This document shows, one piece after another, positions 16,765 to 25,679 of a stretch of 32,903 bases of DNA; the first letter of the stretch is position 1; every line of letters starts with the position of its first letter. Below the pieces are notes generated by a model that was given only the letters and a program-made list of their open reading frames with translations, was not told where the DNA came from and made no database searches. The position numbers and the translations under genes are program-made. The DNA is from an uncultured Bacteroidales bacterium (lineage in GTDB: Bacteria > Bacteroidota > Bacteroidia > Bacteroidales > UBA932), in the NCBI GenBank assembly GCA_944322575.1, contig CALUPK010000021.1, positions 1-32,903 of the forward strand. The letters are read 5' to 3'.

Positions 16765-18462
16765 ATGACACGTAAACTTATCGAGTGCGTTCCCAACTTC
16801 AGCGAGGGACGCGATATGCAGATTATCAAACAGATTACCGACGCCGCTGAGAGTGTCGAGGGTGTAAAGCTTCTGGACGTGGATCCCGGTGCGGCCACCA
16901 ACCGTACGGTGGTTACTTTCGTAGGAGAGCCCGAGAAGGTCATGGAGGCTGCTTTCCGCGCAGTCAGGAAGGCTTCCGAGATCATCGACATGAGACATCA
17001 TCACGGCGAGCATCCCCGTATGGGCGCCACCGACGTGTGCCCTCTCGTGCCCATCGCAGGCGTGACAATGGAGGAGTGCGCGGAGTATGCCCGCACCTTA
17101 GCCAAGAGGATAGGCGAGGAGCTGGGAATCCCGGTATTCTGCTATGAGAGCGCTGCCTATACCGAGGCACGCAGGAATCTGGCCGTATGCCGTGCAGGCG
17201 AGTACGAGGGCCTGGCAAAGAGGTTTGCCGACGGGGAGAAGCCCGATTTCGGTCCGGCCGTTATCGACGACTTTACCGCACGTACAGGTGCTACTGCAGT
17301 GGGCGCCAGGGATTTCCTCGTAGCTATCAACTATAACCTCAACACCACCTCCACCCGCCGTGCCAACTCCGTGGCCTTCGACGTGCGCGAGAAGGGCCGC
17401 AAGAAGAGAGAGGGCGACCCCATCACCGGAAAGGTGGTTAAGGATGAGAACGGCGAGGTGGTATGGATCCCCGGAACGCTGAAGGGCTGCAAGGCTATCG
17501 GCTGGTTCATCGAGGAGTACGGTATCGCCCAGGTGTCCATGAATGTGACCAACATCAACGTCACTCCCGTCCATGTGGCCTTCGACGAGGTGTGTGAGAA
17601 GGCTCACGCCCGCGGTCTGAGGGTGACCGGCTCGGAGATAGTCGGCCTTATCCCCAAGAAGGTGCTCATCGACGCCGGCAAGCATTATTTAGCCAAGCAG
17701 AACCGCTCCTGCGGTATCCCCGAGGAGGACATCATAAAGATAGCCGTGAAGTCCATGGGATTAGACGACCTCAAGCCTTTCAATCCCCGCGAGAAGGTCA
17801 TCGAGTACATCCTCGAGGACAGTGACAGGACTCCTAAGTTGGTGGACCTGACCGTCCGCGGCTTCGCGGAGGAGACCTCCCGCGAGTCTCCGGCTCCCGG
17901 CGGCGGATCGATATCCGCATACATGGGCTCCCTCGGGGCCGCTCTCGGTGCCATGGTGGCCAACCTGTCCTCGCACAAGAGAGGCTGGGACGACCAGTGT
18001 CCCAAGTTCTCCGAGTGGGCTGAGAAGGGACAGGAGCTGATGTATGAGCTGCTGCACCTCGTGGATGAGGATACGGCGGCATTCAACCGTATCATGGACG
18101 CCATGTCCCTGCCCAAGAAGACCGATGAGGAGAAGGCCGCACGCGCAGCTGCCATGCAGGAGGCCACTCTCTATGCCACCGAGGTGCCTCTGAGGACCAT
18201 GAAGGCTTCCTTCAAGGTGTTTGAGTTAGTGGAGGCAATGGCTTCGGAGGGTAATCCCAACTCTGTATCCGATGCAGGTGTGGGTGCGCTCGCAGCCCGT
18301 TCCGCAGTCCTCGGAGCCTTCCTCAATGTGAAGATCAATGCCTCTGGCCTGAAGGACCGCGAAAAGGCCGATGCTCTCGTAGCCGAGGCGGCAGTAATCG
18401 CTGAAGAGGCTGTGAAACAGGAGGCAAAGGTTATTGAGATAGTCAACTCCAAGATAGGCTGA
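16765..18462 (+). CDS. ftcD: Bifunctional glutamate formimidoyltransferase / formimidoyl-THF cyclodeaminase
   Basis: Transfers the formimino group from N-formimino-glutamate to tetrahydrofolate, then cyclises and deaminates it to 5,10-methenyl-THF. The 565 residues hold both activities. The transferase domain (about 1-330) begins LIECVPNFSEGRD, with the presumed catalytic H83 in GEHPRMGATDVCPLVP. The cyclodeaminase domain (about 350-560) carries ESPAPGGGSISAYMGSLGAALGAMVANL. The fused form avoids release of formimino-THF, so no separate fchA is needed. It is the last gene of the hut cluster; the fab promoter begins at its stop codon. Confidence 0.96.
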   Translation: MTRKLIECVPNFSEGRDMQIIKQITDAAESVEGVKLLDVDPGAATNRTVVTFVGEPEKVMEAAFRAVRKASEIIDMRHHHGEHPRMGATDVCPLVPIAGVTMEECAEYARTLAKRIGEELGIPVFCYESAAYTEARRNLAVCRAGEYEGLAKRFADGEKPDFGPAVIDDFTARTGATAVGARDFLVAINYNLNTTSTRRANSVAFDVREKGRKKREGDPITGKVVKDENGEVVWIPGTLKGCKAIGWFIEEYGIAQVSMNVTNINVTPVHVAFDEVCEKAHARGLRVTGSEIVGLIPKKVLIDAGKHYLAKQNRSCGIPEEDIIKIAVKSMGLDDLKPFNPREKVIEYILEDSDRTPKLVDLTVRGFAEETSRESPAPGGGSISAYMGSLGAALGAMVANLSSHKRGWDDQCPKFSEWAEKGQELMYELLHLVDEDTAAFNRIMDAMSLPKKTDEEKAARAAAMQEATLYATEVPLRTMKASFKVFELVEAMASEGNPNSVSDAGVGALAARSAVLGAFLNVKINASGLKDREKADALVAEAAVIAEEAVKQEAKVIEIVNSKIG

Positions 18463-18493
18463 TTTGATATTTTCGCCAAAATGTATATTTTTG
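18463..18493 (+). promoter_or_regulatory. Full-consensus Bacteroidota promoter of the fab operon
   Basis: TTTG (18463-18466), a 19-base spacer, then TATTTTTG (18486-18493) fit the -33/-7 consensus for the housekeeping sigma factor. The leader to the fabH ATG at 18523 would be about 20-25 nt. Confidence 0.8.
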
Positions 18494-18522
18494 CGCGATT
18501 TTAACAAAAGTTAGCTAAAAGT

Positions 18523-19479
18523 ATGAGAATTATAGGAACTGGCAGTGCACGCCCCTCCAAGGTCGTGACCAACTCTATGCTGGAGAATTTCTTAGATACC
18601 AGCGACGAGTGGATCGTGACCCGTACCGGTATCCATGAGAGGCGTGTCATCTCCTCCGAGAATCTGGAGGATCTGGCCGCTACGGCCGCCCGTAATGCTA
18701 TGGAAAATGCCGGGATAACGGCCGAGGATGTAGATTTTATCATCTGTTCCAATGTGGTGAACGAGTATGTCACTCCCGGTTTAGGCTGTGTGATACAGGG
18801 TATGATAGGCGCCACTTGTCCCACAGTGGACATCAACTGCGCCTGCACCGGTTTCATCTACGCTCTCGATATCGCAGAGGCGTATTTGGCGACTAAGGAC
18901 CTGAAGAATATCCTTATCGTCTGCGCGGAGGAGCCTGCCCGCATGATGAACTGGCATGACCGTTCCTCCTGTATCCTCTTCGGAGATGCGGCCGGCGCTG
19001 TAGTAGTGACCAAGGGTGATGACCTGAAGGCTATCCGCGTGTCCACCCACTGCAAGGTGGAGGCTCTCTATCAGAAGCGCAAGCTTCAGCCGACTCCCTT
19101 CATAACTAAGGAGGAGGTCGATACCGAGGGTGTGGTGATGAACGGTCAGGATGTCTTCAAGCTTGCTGTTTCCTCTTCGATAAAGGATATCGACAAGGTG
19201 CTGACTATTGCCGGAATGAAAGCAGACGACATAGACCTGTACGTGCTTCATCAGGCCAATGTCCGTATCATCGAGTCTATCAGGCATTTTGTCAATCAGG
19301 ACAAGAGCAAGTTCCCCTTCAATCTCGACAAGTACGGAAACACCTCGTCCGCATCGATACCCGCACTGCTGGACGACCTCAACAGAGGTAATAAATTAAA
19401 AACAGGAGAGATGCTGCTGCTCAGTGCGTTCGGAGCAGGATTCACTACCGGGGCATGTATTCTCCGCTGGTCAATGTAA
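18523..19479 (+). CDS. fabH: 3-oxoacyl-ACP synthase III
   Basis: Starts fatty-acid chains by condensing an acyl-CoA primer with malonyl-ACP. The 318-residue protein has a complete KAS III triad: C108 in DINCACTGF, H243 in VLHQANVRI and N273 in YGNTSSASIP. The beginning MRIIGTGSARPSKVVTNSMLE and RTGIHERR are family-typical. It is the first gene behind a near-consensus promoter; fabF follows 12 bases later. An extra Cys at 106 replaces the usual Ala of DINAACSGF. Confidence 0.94.
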   Translation: MRIIGTGSARPSKVVTNSMLENFLDTSDEWIVTRTGIHERRVISSENLEDLAATAARNAMENAGITAEDVDFIICSNVVNEYVTPGLGCVIQGMIGATCPTVDINCACTGFIYALDIAEAYLATKDLKNILIVCAEEPARMMNWHDRSSCILFGDAAGAVVVTKGDDLKAIRVSTHCKVEALYQKRKLQPTPFITKEEVDTEGVVMNGQDVFKLAVSSSIKDIDKVLTIAGMKADDIDLYVLHQANVRIIESIRHFVNQDKSKFPFNLDKYGNTSSASIPALLDDLNRGNKLKTGEMLLLSAFGAGFTTGACILRWSM

Positions 19480-19491
19480 AATAAAAGCTAT

Positions 19492-20757
19492 ATGGAAAAA
19501 AGAGTAGTAGTGACAGGTCTTGGAGTAGTCTCCCCTGTCGGAAACAATGTAGAGACTTTCTGGAAGAACATCGTGGACGGAGTCTGCGGAATAGACTATA
19601 TCAAGCAGTTCCCTACCGACGGTCTTTCAGTCAAGATAGCAGGAGAGGTAAAGGACTTCAAGCCTGCTGATTACGGCATAGAGCCTAAGGCGGCCAGGAA
19701 GTTCGACCGTTTCTGCCTTTTCGCTCTCGCTGCTGCCAATCAGGCTGTTGCTATGAGCGGCCTGAAGGCCACCGATGATCCTGAGGATAATACTCCAGGT
19801 ACGGTGTACTCCGACAGGTTCGGAGTGTACATCGGTTCCGGTATCGGTGGCATGCACTCTTTCGTCAATGAGACATCCAAGATGATAAAGGACGGTCCTC
19901 AGTGGATATCACCGCTCTTTATCCCCACTATGATTGCCAATATCGCTGCCGGCAATGTCGCTATCGCGCATCATGCCAAGGGCGTGTGCCTGCCTATCGT
20001 GACCGCCTGTGCCACCGGTACCCATTCCATCGGTGAGGCTTACCGTGCCATTAAGTTCGGTTATGCCGACGCCATCATCGCCGGAGGTACTGAGGCCGCT
20101 GTCAATCCATTAGCTATCGGAGGATTCTCCAACAGCAAGGCTCTTTCCCCTGCCGAGGATCCGATGGCTGCATCTCTTCCTTTCGATGCCCGGCGTCAGG
20201 GTTTCGTGATAGCAGAGGGTGCAGGAATCGTAGTTCTCGAGGAGTATGAGCACGCAGTGGCCCGCGGAGCAAGAATCTATGCCGAAATCTGCGGTTACGG
20301 CAATACCTGTGACGCATATCATTACACCGCACCCTGTCCTGACGGTTCTACACCGGCCAAGGCATTCAGACAGGCTCTTACTGAGGCTCATTATTCTACT
20401 TCGGACCTGCTTCACATCAATACTCACGGTACCGGAACTCCCCTGAACGACAAGTCGGAGACAGCCGCCATTAAGCTCGCGCTCGGTGAGACCGAGGCCC
20501 GCAGGGCCATCCTCTGTTCGACCAAGTCCATGACTGGACATGCTCTCGGAGCGGCCGGAGGTATCGAGGCAGTAGCGGCAGTACTCGCTTTGGACAACAG
20601 TATCGTACCGCCCACTATCCACTACGAAGTGCCTGACCCTGAATGCGACCTCGATGTCAATCCCAACCATGCCCGTGAGGCTAAGCTGACCATGGCTCTG
20701 TCATCGTCATTGGGCTTTGGAGGTCACAATGCTGTGCTTGCGTTCAGACTCGTCTGA
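19492..20757 (+). CDS. fabF: 3-oxoacyl-ACP synthase II
   Basis: Elongating condensing enzyme that extends acyl-ACP with malonyl-ACP. The 421 residues are close to the family's roughly 410-415. The active-site triad is C173 in TACATGTHSIG, H312 in INTHGTGTPLND and H350 in SMTGHALGAAGG. GFGGHNAVLAF lies at the C-terminus. The complete triad excludes a chain-length-factor pseudoenzyme. Phrases such as SPLFIPTMIANIAAG and KGVCLPIVTACATG look, from memory, like FabF proteins of Clostridia. It sits between fabH and fabZ on the same transcript, with no acpP gene nearby. Confidence 0.95.
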   Translation: MEKRVVVTGLGVVSPVGNNVETFWKNIVDGVCGIDYIKQFPTDGLSVKIAGEVKDFKPADYGIEPKAARKFDRFCLFALAAANQAVAMSGLKATDDPEDNTPGTVYSDRFGVYIGSGIGGMHSFVNETSKMIKDGPQWISPLFIPTMIANIAAGNVAIAHHAKGVCLPIVTACATGTHSIGEAYRAIKFGYADAIIAGGTEAAVNPLAIGGFSNSKALSPAEDPMAASLPFDARRQGFVIAEGAGIVVLEEYEHAVARGARIYAEICGYGNTCDAYHYTAPCPDGSTPAKAFRQALTEAHYSTSDLLHINTHGTGTPLNDKSETAAIKLALGETEARRAILCSTKSMTGHALGAAGGIEAVAAVLALDNSIVPPTIHYEVPDPECDLDVNPNHAREAKLTMALSSSLGFGGHNAVLAFRLV

Positions 20758-20784
20758 TCCTGTACTAACCAAACTAAATATTTT

Positions 20785-21216
20785 ATGGATAGAGAAGAAA
20801 TAAAACAATTCCTGCGTCACCGTGAGCCCATGCTTCTGGTGGACGAGATGGAGCTTCAGAACGACGGTACTGAGTGTATAGGAAAGTACCATGTCAGAGG
20901 AGACGAGTTCTTCCTTCAGGGGCACTTCCCCGGCTATCCGGTCGTGCCCGGAGTCATCCTCTGCGAGATTATGGGGCAGTGCAGCTCACTCCTTATCAAG
21001 GATTATTTAGTAGGCCACACCACCCTGTTCACCGGTATCGACAAGACCCGTTTCAAACGTCAGGTGCGTCCCGGCGACACTGTGGAGGTCCATGCCCATA
21101 TCACCAATCACAGGGCCATGCTTTTCTACATTGAGGCCAAGGCTTTTGTGGAAGGTGAGCTCTGTGTGGAGGCCAATCTCTCATTTGCAGTCATTCCTAA
21201 CGATAAAGTAAAATAA
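20785..21216 (+). CDS. fabZ: 3-hydroxyacyl-ACP dehydratase (stand-alone FabZ)
   Basis: Dehydrates 3-hydroxyacyl-ACP to the trans-2-enoyl form. The 143-residue hot-dog-fold protein has catalytic H47 in GHFPGYPVVPGV and E61 in LCEIMGQ, as in FabZ rather than FabA. HREPMLLVDEME is the usual FabZ beginning. It is free-standing, whereas the main FabZ of most Bacteroidota is fused to LpxC, so this may be a second copy belonging to this cluster. It follows fabF by 27 bases and precedes fabG by 5. Confidence 0.93.
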   Translation: MDREEIKQFLRHREPMLLVDEMELQNDGTECIGKYHVRGDEFFLQGHFPGYPVVPGVILCEIMGQCSSLLIKDYLVGHTTLFTGIDKTRFKRQVRPGDTVEVHAHITNHRAMLFYIEAKAFVEGELCVEANLSFAVIPNDKVK

Positions 21217-21221
21217 GGACT

Positions 21222-21971
21222 ATGTTAGAAGGATTATTAAAAGGAAAAGTGGCTATAGTCACAGGTGCCGCCCGCGGTATCGGCAAGGCAATAGCCATGA
21301 AGCTCGCTTCTGCGGGAGCGGACATCGCTTTTACGGACCTCAAGGAGGACGATAACTTTAAGAACACCGTAGCGGAGATTTCCGCTCTCGGAGTACAGTG
21401 CCGCGGCTATGCGTCCAATGCGGCTGACTTCGCCGAGGCGCATGCTGCAGTAGACCAGATTCAGAAAGATTTCGGTCACATAGACATCTTAGTCAACAAT
21501 GCGGGTATCACCCGTGACGGTCTGATGATGAGGATGTCCGAGCAGCAGTGGGACAGCGTCATCACTGTCAACCTCAAGAGTGCGTTCAACTTCACCCATG
21601 CCCTGACCCCCATCATGGCGCGTCAGAGAGGCGGCAGCATCATCAACATCTCTTCGGTGGTGGGTGTTAACGGCAATGCCGGTCAGTGCAACTACTCAGC
21701 TTCCAAAGCCGGTCTGATCGGTCTGGCCAAATCCATAGCCAAGGAGATGGGTTCCCGCGGCATCCGTGCCAACGCCATAGCTCCCGGATTCATCATCACC
21801 GATATGACCAATGCCCTTCCCCAGGAGGTGCGGGACGAGTGGAACAAGAAGATACCCCTCCGCCGCGGCGGTACACCCGAGGATATAGCCAATGTGGCTC
21901 TGTTCCTCGCTTCTGACCTCTCATCTTATGTGACAGGCCAGGTGATTATCTGCGACGGCGGAATGCTTTAG
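21222..21971 (+). CDS. fabG: 3-oxoacyl-ACP reductase
   Basis: NADPH-dependent reduction of 3-oxoacyl-ACP; 249-residue short-chain dehydrogenase. The cofactor motif TGAARGIG is at 14-21 and NNAG at 92-95. The catalytic tetrad is N117, S145, Y158 and K162 (YSASKAG). DGGML ends the protein, as in FabG. The ATG lies five bases after the fabZ stop, in an AT-rich start. The stop codon overlaps the stop of the convergent patatin gene by four bases (21968-21971), leaving no room for a dedicated terminator. Some SDRs of this shape have other substrates, but the fab context decides. Confidence 0.94.
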   Translation: MLEGLLKGKVAIVTGAARGIGKAIAMKLASAGADIAFTDLKEDDNFKNTVAEISALGVQCRGYASNAADFAEAHAAVDQIQKDFGHIDILVNNAGITRDGLMMRMSEQQWDSVITVNLKSAFNFTHALTPIMARQRGGSIINISSVVGVNGNAGQCNYSASKAGLIGLAKSIAKEMGSRGIRANAIAPGFIITDMTNALPQEVRDEWNKKIPLRRGGTPEDIANVALFLASDLSSYVTGQVIICDGGML

Positions 21972-22879
21972 CAGAAATCCCGCAGGGCCTCTTCCATCTT
22001 TGTGCGGCCGAGGGCGACGATCTCGTCGTACTTGTAGAACTCCATGGTGGAGTATGCGTTCTTGGCGATGCGCACGAGGATATCCGGAGGGTAGAGCTTG
22101 AGGGTCAGATCCGCGTTGGTCTGAATCATCATACTCGAAGACTGATTGAGGATGGAGACGATACCCATATCGTCGTCATCCTCTTTTTCTTTGTCCTTTA
22201 TTGTCGGCAGACTGGCCTCGACTTTGTCTTTGAGGACTTTGTCGGAGATGGTGTCTACGATTTTCTCTATTCTGCCGCGGAGACGGCTTCTCTTCTCCTC
22301 GGGTTCTTCGTCGTGTTTCTCGATGTATGGACCGTTGAGGTCTACGGCTACGAGTATGTCACCGGGGTTCCGGAGTACCCGGTTGACCGGTACGGGGTTG
22401 ACCACTCCGCCGTCTATCAGCAGCATGTCGTCTATGCGGTTGGGTGTGAATATGGACGGCATGGATATGGAAGAGCGTATGGCATCGTACAGACTCCCCC
22501 TGTTGAAGAGAACTTCCCTCCGGTGACGGATATCTGTGGCTACTGCGGTAAAGGGAATGGTCAGGTCCTCTATCCTCTTGTCGGGGATGATGCTCTTTAG
22601 CTCGTCGATGACCTTCTCGCCTTTGACGAATCCTCCGTTGCCGATGGTAAAGTCCATCAGGTTGAAGACTTTCATGCGGTCTACGGTCTTCATCCATTCC
22701 TTGAAAGCATCGAGACCGCCGGCCGCGTAAATACCGCCTACGAGAGCCCCCATGGAGGCTCCCGCGACGGATGTTATGCTGTAGCCGTGTTCTTCTAAAA
22801 CCTCTATTGCCCCTATATGGGCAAGGCCTCTGGAACCGCCGCTGGCTAAGACTAAAGCGACATTTTTCTTTTCTGACAT
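21968..22879 (-). CDS. Patatin-like phospholipase (RssA-like)
   Basis: 303-residue cytoplasmic serine acyl hydrolase. The oxyanion motif ASGGSRGLAHIG is at 12-23, the nucleophile S42 lies in GASMG and the catalytic D156 in DGGVVNPVPV. The length suits the small bacterial patatin (RssA/YchK) class, with no signal peptide or barrel. A Lys/Glu/Asp-rich insert follows (about 175-220). It is the last gene of the minus-strand cluster, four bases after the exported hypothetical, and it faces fabG. Its substrate may be a phospholipid or acyl ester, which would suit its position beside the fatty-acid genes. The neighbourhood alone does not prove this. Confidence 0.9.
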   Translation of the reverse strand: MSEKKNVALVLASGGSRGLAHIGAIEVLEEHGYSITSVAGASMGALVGGIYAAGGLDAFKEWMKTVDRMKVFNLMDFTIGNGGFVKGEKVIDELKSIIPDKRIEDLTIPFTAVATDIRHRREVLFNRGSLYDAIRSSISMPSIFTPNRIDDMLLIDGGVVNPVPVNRVLRNPGDILVAVDLNGPYIEKHDEEPEEKRSRLRGRIEKIVDTISDKVLKDKVEASLPTIKDKEKEDDDDMGIVSILNQSSSMMIQTNADLTLKLYPPDILVRIAKNAYSTMEFYKYDEIVALGRTKMEEALRDFC

Positions 22880-22883
22880 ATTG

Positions 22884-24161
22884 TTATTTTATCTCTCTTA
22901 TGAGCATTCCCGGGGTGAAATTCATGCCGCTCACTACTTCGAAAGTGGTGGCTGTGAGCTCGGAGCCTGTGGCCTGTTCCTCCGAAGCCATGTACCTGTT
23001 GTCCCATATCTTGCCTGCGACAGGACGGATGACGCCTTTGCGGTTGTACCGGACTTTGCCCGTGGCTTCGTCGAATACTGGAACGAGCACTTCAAATTTG
23101 GATTTTGCCGTGACTCCTTCTTTCATACCGATGCGTGCCATCAGAGGCTCTGTGCTGAACAGGGGGACTTTGACCTTGAACTGGTCGAATTTCTTCTGCA
23201 ACTCCATCACGTTGTTGTCTATGGCGCGGGCACATACTTTGCGGAAGACGTCCTCGGGGTTATAGAGTCCGCGGAGGACAGGCTTGGCACTGCGGGCCAC
23301 ATACTCGCCCACGTATTTGAGCCTGAAGGTTGTGTCATCTGCCTCGTATGCGGCTTTCTTGGCAGCTATGGCGGTGTCGGCTGCGAATGCGGCGAGTGAG
23401 GCTGAGTCTGTGGCCGGCTTGTCGTAGTAGTAGAGGTTGTAGAAGGTGTCGGCAGTCCGGTCATCCCATTCGAGCTGGTAGAGGTAGGAGTTGACGCGGA
23501 CGGTAAAACCGGCAATCATGCTGGAAACCATGGCTCCGAGTGTGGTGAGACCTGTCACGATGTTGTTCTCATCGTCACTGGCAGCTGCGGCTATGCCGCC
23601 TATGATGGAGAGTATGCCGGTGGCTATGTCGGCATTCTTCTCATGGTCTACGTAGGTGATGTCGTTGACTATGACAAAGGTGTTGCTTATCATCTCATAG
23701 CCCTTGTCTCCCAAGGCGTCAATGCCGCGCCTGCTCTGTGCTGCTGTCTCGATGTCCATGGCCGTGGCTCCGTACAGTCCTCTCTCCATTACGAGCGAAG
23801 GGTCGAATCCTCCGGTGACTTTGTTTCTCATAAACCATTTGGAGACCATCCTCTTGGCGACGTCATTGCGCTGGAACCAGGCTTCGACCTCGCGTCTGAG
23901 GTCCTCTTTCTTGCTGTAGGCCGTGATGCACTTTATACTGAGGTCGTGGTTGTTGTACTTGTCCGGAGTCTCGAGAGCCATGAAGGCTCCTACTATCTCG
24001 TCGTCCATTTTAAGGTCGGGGTGACTTACCATGAACGAATAAAGGGAGCTACGCCTGTACTGCATGGCGGAGTCGGGCTCCTCGGCAGAGGCCTTAAGCG
24101 TGCAGAATGAAAACGCTGTTACTGCAGCAAGTGCGGATATGTATGCGAAAAATCTTTTCAT
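22884..24161 (-). CDS. Exported hypothetical protein
   Basis: 425 residues with a signal peptide (MKRFFAYISALAAVTAFSFCTLKASA). I do not recognise a domain. The N-terminal half has a helical region with ETPDKYNNHDLSIKCITAYSKKEDLRREVEAWF. Two hydrophobic alanine/glycine-rich stretches (about 180-225) could be membrane helices or a hydrophobic core. The C-terminal third is beta-rich and basic (FEVLVPVFDEATGKVRYNRKGVIRPV). It lies 12 bases after the WG-repeat gene and four bases before the patatin gene, so the four genes form one transcript. An envelope location is likely; the function is unknown. Confidence 0.7.
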   Translation of the reverse strand: MKRFFAYISALAAVTAFSFCTLKASAEEPDSAMQYRRSSLYSFMVSHPDLKMDDEIVGAFMALETPDKYNNHDLSIKCITAYSKKEDLRREVEAWFQRNDVAKRMVSKWFMRNKVTGGFDPSLVMERGLYGATAMDIETAAQSRRGIDALGDKGYEMISNTFVIVNDITYVDHEKNADIATGILSIIGGIAAAASDDENNIVTGLTTLGAMVSSMIAGFTVRVNSYLYQLEWDDRTADTFYNLYYYDKPATDSASLAAFAADTAIAAKKAAYEADDTTFRLKYVGEYVARSAKPVLRGLYNPEDVFRKVCARAIDNNVMELQKKFDQFKVKVPLFSTEPLMARIGMKEGVTAKSKFEVLVPVFDEATGKVRYNRKGVIRPVAGKIWDNRYMASEEQATGSELTATTFEVVSGMNFTPGMLIREIK

Positions 24162-24173
24162 GGCAGTAAGGTT

Positions 24174-25136
24174 TTAGTAGTCCCACATATTTTCATTTAC
24201 GGTGTCAAATACCGATACTTTCCCGTCGAAGTCAGTGAAGTCCACCACCACGTGTCCTTCTGAATCGATCCAGGCCATCTGGCCTTTGTCGTTCATAACC
24301 CATCTTACTGCACCGCTCTCAGGGTGCAGCAGGAGGGAGGAAGGTCTGGAGCCGGGGGCATCCTGGACCATGACGTAAACAGCGGGAATGACTTCTGTTC
24401 CGCGGTTGTTCACAAACCCGTAGAGCCCGTTGCGCTTGACCCAGGCCAGTCCTTCTTTGAATTCGCCTACTGCCTGATACGGGGCATCAGTGTCCGTCAG
24501 GGCATTGCCGCTGCGGTCCATGAGAACCCAGGCTCCGTCCGGAATCACCGGTCCGTCCCCGCCTTCAGACAGAAACATGTCTTCCATGGAGAATGTCCCG
24601 GATACTCCGAAGATGATGTTCTCTCCTATAGGCTTGCCCTTTTTGTCCACTATAGGCATGGTCCTGCGCTGGCGCTTGGAGGCTGTACGGACGCAGTTGA
24701 CCCAGGCGACGCTGTCCACAAAGGGACCTGCCGCATCGAAAAGAAGCTTGAACTCCTCTCCGGGCTTGCCCAGATCCATGTATCCCCAGAGTCCTCCTGA
24801 CATGTAGAGACCTTCCTCGCTGTTGTGTACAGGGCCTTTGTAGATGGCTACCATGCCTTCGTTGTACAGGTCGATATAGTCGTATGCCGGCTCGATGACT
24901 GTGCGTCCGTCCTGGCCTACGATACCCCATTTGAGACTCCCGTCTACATTGCCGGCGACCAGTCCGTATCCGTCTGCCGGCAGGCTTACTGCCTCGTATA
25001 CAGCGTTGACTATTACTTTCCCAGAGGCGTCCTTGTAGCCCCATCGGTTGCCTGACTGATATGGAATCAGTGTCTGGGCAGCCGCTGTTGCGGCTGTCAT
25101 GATGACAGCTGCGGTGATAATCAGATGTTTATTCAT
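24174..25136 (-). CDS. Exported WG-repeat protein
   Basis: 320 residues with a signal peptide (MNKHLIITAAVIMTAATAAAQ). WG-type beta repeats run through the protein: RWGYKDASGKVIVNAVYE, KWGIVGQDGRTVIEPAYD, LWGYMDL and LYGFVNNRGTEVIPAVY. A final pair near MAWIDSEGHVVV completes them. Such repeats form solenoid-like scaffolds in exported proteins and usually mediate binding; no catalytic motif is seen. It lies between the LPP20-like lipoprotein and the exported hypothetical in a same-strand cluster. Confidence 0.82.
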   Translation of the reverse strand: MNKHLIITAAVIMTAATAAAQTLIPYQSGNRWGYKDASGKVIVNAVYEAVSLPADGYGLVAGNVDGSLKWGIVGQDGRTVIEPAYDYIDLYNEGMVAIYKGPVHNSEEGLYMSGGLWGYMDLGKPGEEFKLLFDAAGPFVDSVAWVNCVRTASKRQRRTMPIVDKKGKPIGENIIFGVSGTFSMEDMFLSEGGDGPVIPDGAWVLMDRSGNALTDTDAPYQAVGEFKEGLAWVKRNGLYGFVNNRGTEVIPAVYVMVQDAPGSRPSSLLLHPESGAVRWVMNDKGQMAWIDSEGHVVVDFTDFDGKVSVFDTVNENMWDY

Positions 25137-25154
25137 AAGCGAGTGTTGAGTTTA

Positions 25155-25640
25155 TCAGAATCCGGAGGAGAGGGCTTTTACCATTCCGTTGTCTTCCAAG
25201 TATTTTCGGAGGTTGTCCTTTGCTACGGATACAGCGTAGCCTATCTTGTATTCTTTGCGCCCAGTCTGGATTACCTGGACGCTTCCGCTCGCTACAGAAT
25301 TGACGAAACGCTGGTATTCATTCTGGAAAAATTTCTCGAAAAATGCGGTTTCCGAGGGGGTGAGTTCTCCTGACTTCAGCGGGGGCTGGGCGGAGGCTCC
25401 GTTTCCGGCAGGCACGCCACGGAAGATGACAGAGTGTACTGCGTTTTTCTTGGCAAGCTCCACGGGCATACCGGCGCTGCGGTAGTAGCTCCATACGCGG
25501 ATAGCGTAGGTCCCGTCATTTCCTACACCTAAGCTTTCGGTTTCGTATGACCAGGGCTGGTCCGCCCTGTTGACTTTGGAGGCTGTTCCGCAGGAGTGCA
25601 GCAGCAGGGGAATGAAGAGAAGAATCAGAAATTTTTTCAT
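25155..25640 (-). CDS. LPP20-like lipoprotein
   Basis: 161 residues. The lipobox LLHSC puts the acylated Cys at 17, after a short hydrophobic signal. The mature part has the pattern YAIRVWSYYRSAGMPVELAKKNAVHSVIF and YKIGYAVSVAKDNLRKYLEDNG. This resembles the small LPP20-type lipoproteins whose ID-like domain is often encoded beside other surface genes. It is the first gene behind a full-consensus promoter and 18 bases before the WG-repeat gene. The family assignment is by pattern and is tentative; lipoprotein status is firm. Confidence 0.72.
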   Translation of the reverse strand: MKKFLILLFIPLLLHSCGTASKVNRADQPWSYETESLGVGNDGTYAIRVWSYYRSAGMPVELAKKNAVHSVIFRGVPAGNGASAQPPLKSGELTPSETAFFEKFFQNEYQRFVNSVASGSVQVIQTGRKEYKIGYAVSVAKDNLRKYLEDNGMVKALSSGF

Positions 25641-25679
25641 ATTTAGATAGATTGGTGTGTTTATTGCTTGTTGTGCTTA

